A stretch of DNA of 64,000 bases from Batillaria attramentaria (lineage: Eukaryota; Mollusca; Gastropoda; Batillariidae): the NCBI GenBank assembly GCA_018292915.2, contig JACVVK020000034.1:1707501-1771500 (forward strand). Reading direction: 5' to 3'. Positions 62,828-64,000 of this stretch are shown here, piece by piece. The translations under genes were made by a program, and so were the position numbers. Below the pieces are notes generated by a model. It was given only the letters and a program-made list of their open reading frames with translations, did no database searches and had not been told where the DNA came from. Each line of letters starts with the position of its first letter. Position 1 is the first letter of the stretch.

Positions 62828-62925
62828 GGCAATGACAAAGATGGGTGGGTGGGGTGGGTGTTTGGGAGTTTAACGTCCTTTTCCACCACGTATGGGTGAT
62901 ATCAAAGACGGGCAATGACAAAGAT
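62828..62925 (-). mobile_element. SINE-A 68 bp stub with perfect 15 bp target duplication
   Basis: Only 62843-62910 of the SINE is present (tail to GATATCAAAGACG). GGCAATGACAAAGAT flanks it at 62828-62842 and 62911-62925. This is one of the shortest possible insertions and was truncated on arrival. Confidence 0.95.
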
Positions 62926-62989
62926 ACTTTACGAAGATAAAAGATCCGGTCCTTGCCGAAATAAAACTACAAACTGACCATACTCAGAG

Positions 62990-63127
62990 AGAGGGTGGCT
63001 GGGTGGCTGGGAGTTTAACGTCATTTTCCACCACATCAGTACGGGTGATATCAAAGACGGGGCAACGATGAAAAAGCCAGCACAAATATTTGGCCCCAGC
63101 CGGAATACGAGCTCACGACCCGAGCAT

Positions 63128-63128
<1 letters not shown>
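62990..63128 (-). mobile_element. SINE-A copy (minus), head truncated, GA target
   Basis: Tail GGGTGGCTGGGTGGCTGGGA to head-side CGAGCTCACGACCCGAGCATC. CAGAGAGAG before it and TGAGAGAGAG after it suggest a target duplication of GAGAGAG, from which the following GA array may have grown. Confidence 0.9.

Positions 63129-63181
<53 letters not shown>
63129..63181. repeat. GA microsatellite
   Basis: About 26 GA units starting exactly at the SINE-A edge. Confidence 0.95.
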
Positions 63182-63184
<3 letters not shown>

Positions 63185-63844
63185 AAACAAAACAAAAAAA
63201 AGGGGGGGGGGATGGCGATCGGGTTGTCTTTAACTTGTATGGGTAAAGCTTTGACAAAGGTCGTCTCCATGAAACTCAACAACATAATTATGAGGATTCA
63301 GTCCCTGTCCACCACGTGCCAAAAGTCAAAACTCAAATTCAAACCGAACCACCTTAAGTGGTTTTCTGACCTGAAGTAGCTTGCTGGCGGACGTTCTCAT
63401 GGCATGGAGTTTTCATTGAGACCCAACAATTGTCCGTGAAACCGAAAGGGCACGCGGCATTTTCAACTGGTATGAATTTCCAATCACTCACGAACCTGAC
63501 ACTTTACGAGCAGGGCCTAATGGACACGTAACTGCACTCAAAAATCGCGCAAGCCCTTGACAGGGCCTCATCCAGCATCAATACGCTACTTGGGGGGGAG
63601 GGGGGGGGGGGACAAACAGTCCATTGTGGGCGTGGGCGCCATCACGGTTTCAATAATTCATCACTTGCCGCTCTTAAAAAAAAAAAACTGACCTCGTGTC
63701 AGAAAGCCATAAAAGAGAGCATAAATGGCAAAAATATTACCAAGGGGACACAAAAAGTGCATACTGTTAATTTCACCCCCTGCGCGAACTGCCCTCCCAC
63801 GCTTCCGGTCAAATGCCGGTCGCCATCTTGAATGCGTACTGCGC
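63182..63844. other. Unassigned sequence
   Basis: G runs at 63203-63210 and 63593-63611. No repeat family or exon recognised. Confidence 0.35.
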
Positions 63845-64000
63845 TGGTTGGTTGGTTGGTCCCTACGTCTCTGTTGCAACAGTGATTAGAGACGACTTCA
63901 GGAAGCGTGTAGGTTTAGGCAGAAGGGACTGCTACCCTAACTGAACAGTCCAAGTGAACACTATACAGTTCAGATTGACAAGGTGGCCACATTTCAGTTC
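63845..64000 (+). repeat. REP-2 copy 4, cut by window end
   Basis: GGTTGGTTGGTTGGTCCCTA, CAGTGATTAGAGACGACTTC, GTGTAGGTTTAGGCAGAAGG, CTACCCTAACTGAACAGTCC and AAGTGAACACTATACAGTTC. It gives the best view of the 5' end of the family. Confidence 0.75.

Overview
The window looks like intergenic and intronic DNA of an animal nuclear genome, most likely a lophotrochozoan and probably a marine gastropod mollusc. The case rests on three things: tRNA-headed SINEs with a CACCCA-type tail, LINE 3' ends ending in short tandem tails, and very many long CA/GT and GA/CT arrays. There are no bacterial-style operons, no rRNA, no intact tRNA gene and no CRISPR array. The species call is inference.

Most of what can be supported is mobile DNA. 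SINE-A (about 175 bp, tRNA-like head) has over 20 full or partial copies, several with clean 10-16 bp target duplications. SINE-B (about 350-400 bp, copies all on the minus strand) has four clear copies. SINE-C (about 450 bp) has two. A PIF/Harbinger-like MITE (MITE-H, 276-291 bp, CWG target) has six copies, and a Tc1/mariner-like MITE (MITE-M) has one. LINE 3' ends occur at about 1.2, 6.7, 17.5, 19.7, 35 and 56 kb; the one at 34.8-36.1 kb keeps about 315 open codons of reverse transcriptase. Two more interspersed families (REP-1, REP-2) have three and four copies. Nesting gives relative ages: MITE-H lies inside SINE-A twice, SINE-C lies inside SINE-A, and SINE-B lies inside REP-2.

Large structural features are a 1.25 kb inverted repeat with about 540 bp arms (43.17-44.41 kb), a tandem array of roughly 175 bp units (39.9-41.37 kb), minisatellites with units of 12, 22, 23, 28, 32 and about 37 bp, a 281 bp duplication 845 bp apart, and three tracts where one strand is almost only A and C.

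Host coding evidence is thin. The best candidates are a minus-strand first coding exon at 49145-49451 (hydrophobic N terminus, poly-glycine, consensus splice donor), a CCAAT/TATA promoter near 59.96-60.06 kb, a divergent pair of related ATG-containing segments at 30.7-32.25 kb, a 135 bp minus-strand exon candidate at 30452-30586, and a possible two-exon 3' gene end at 56.1-58.2 kb with the MITE-M in its intron. None could be assigned to a known family. Sizes and repeat identities below were judged by eye, not by alignment software.
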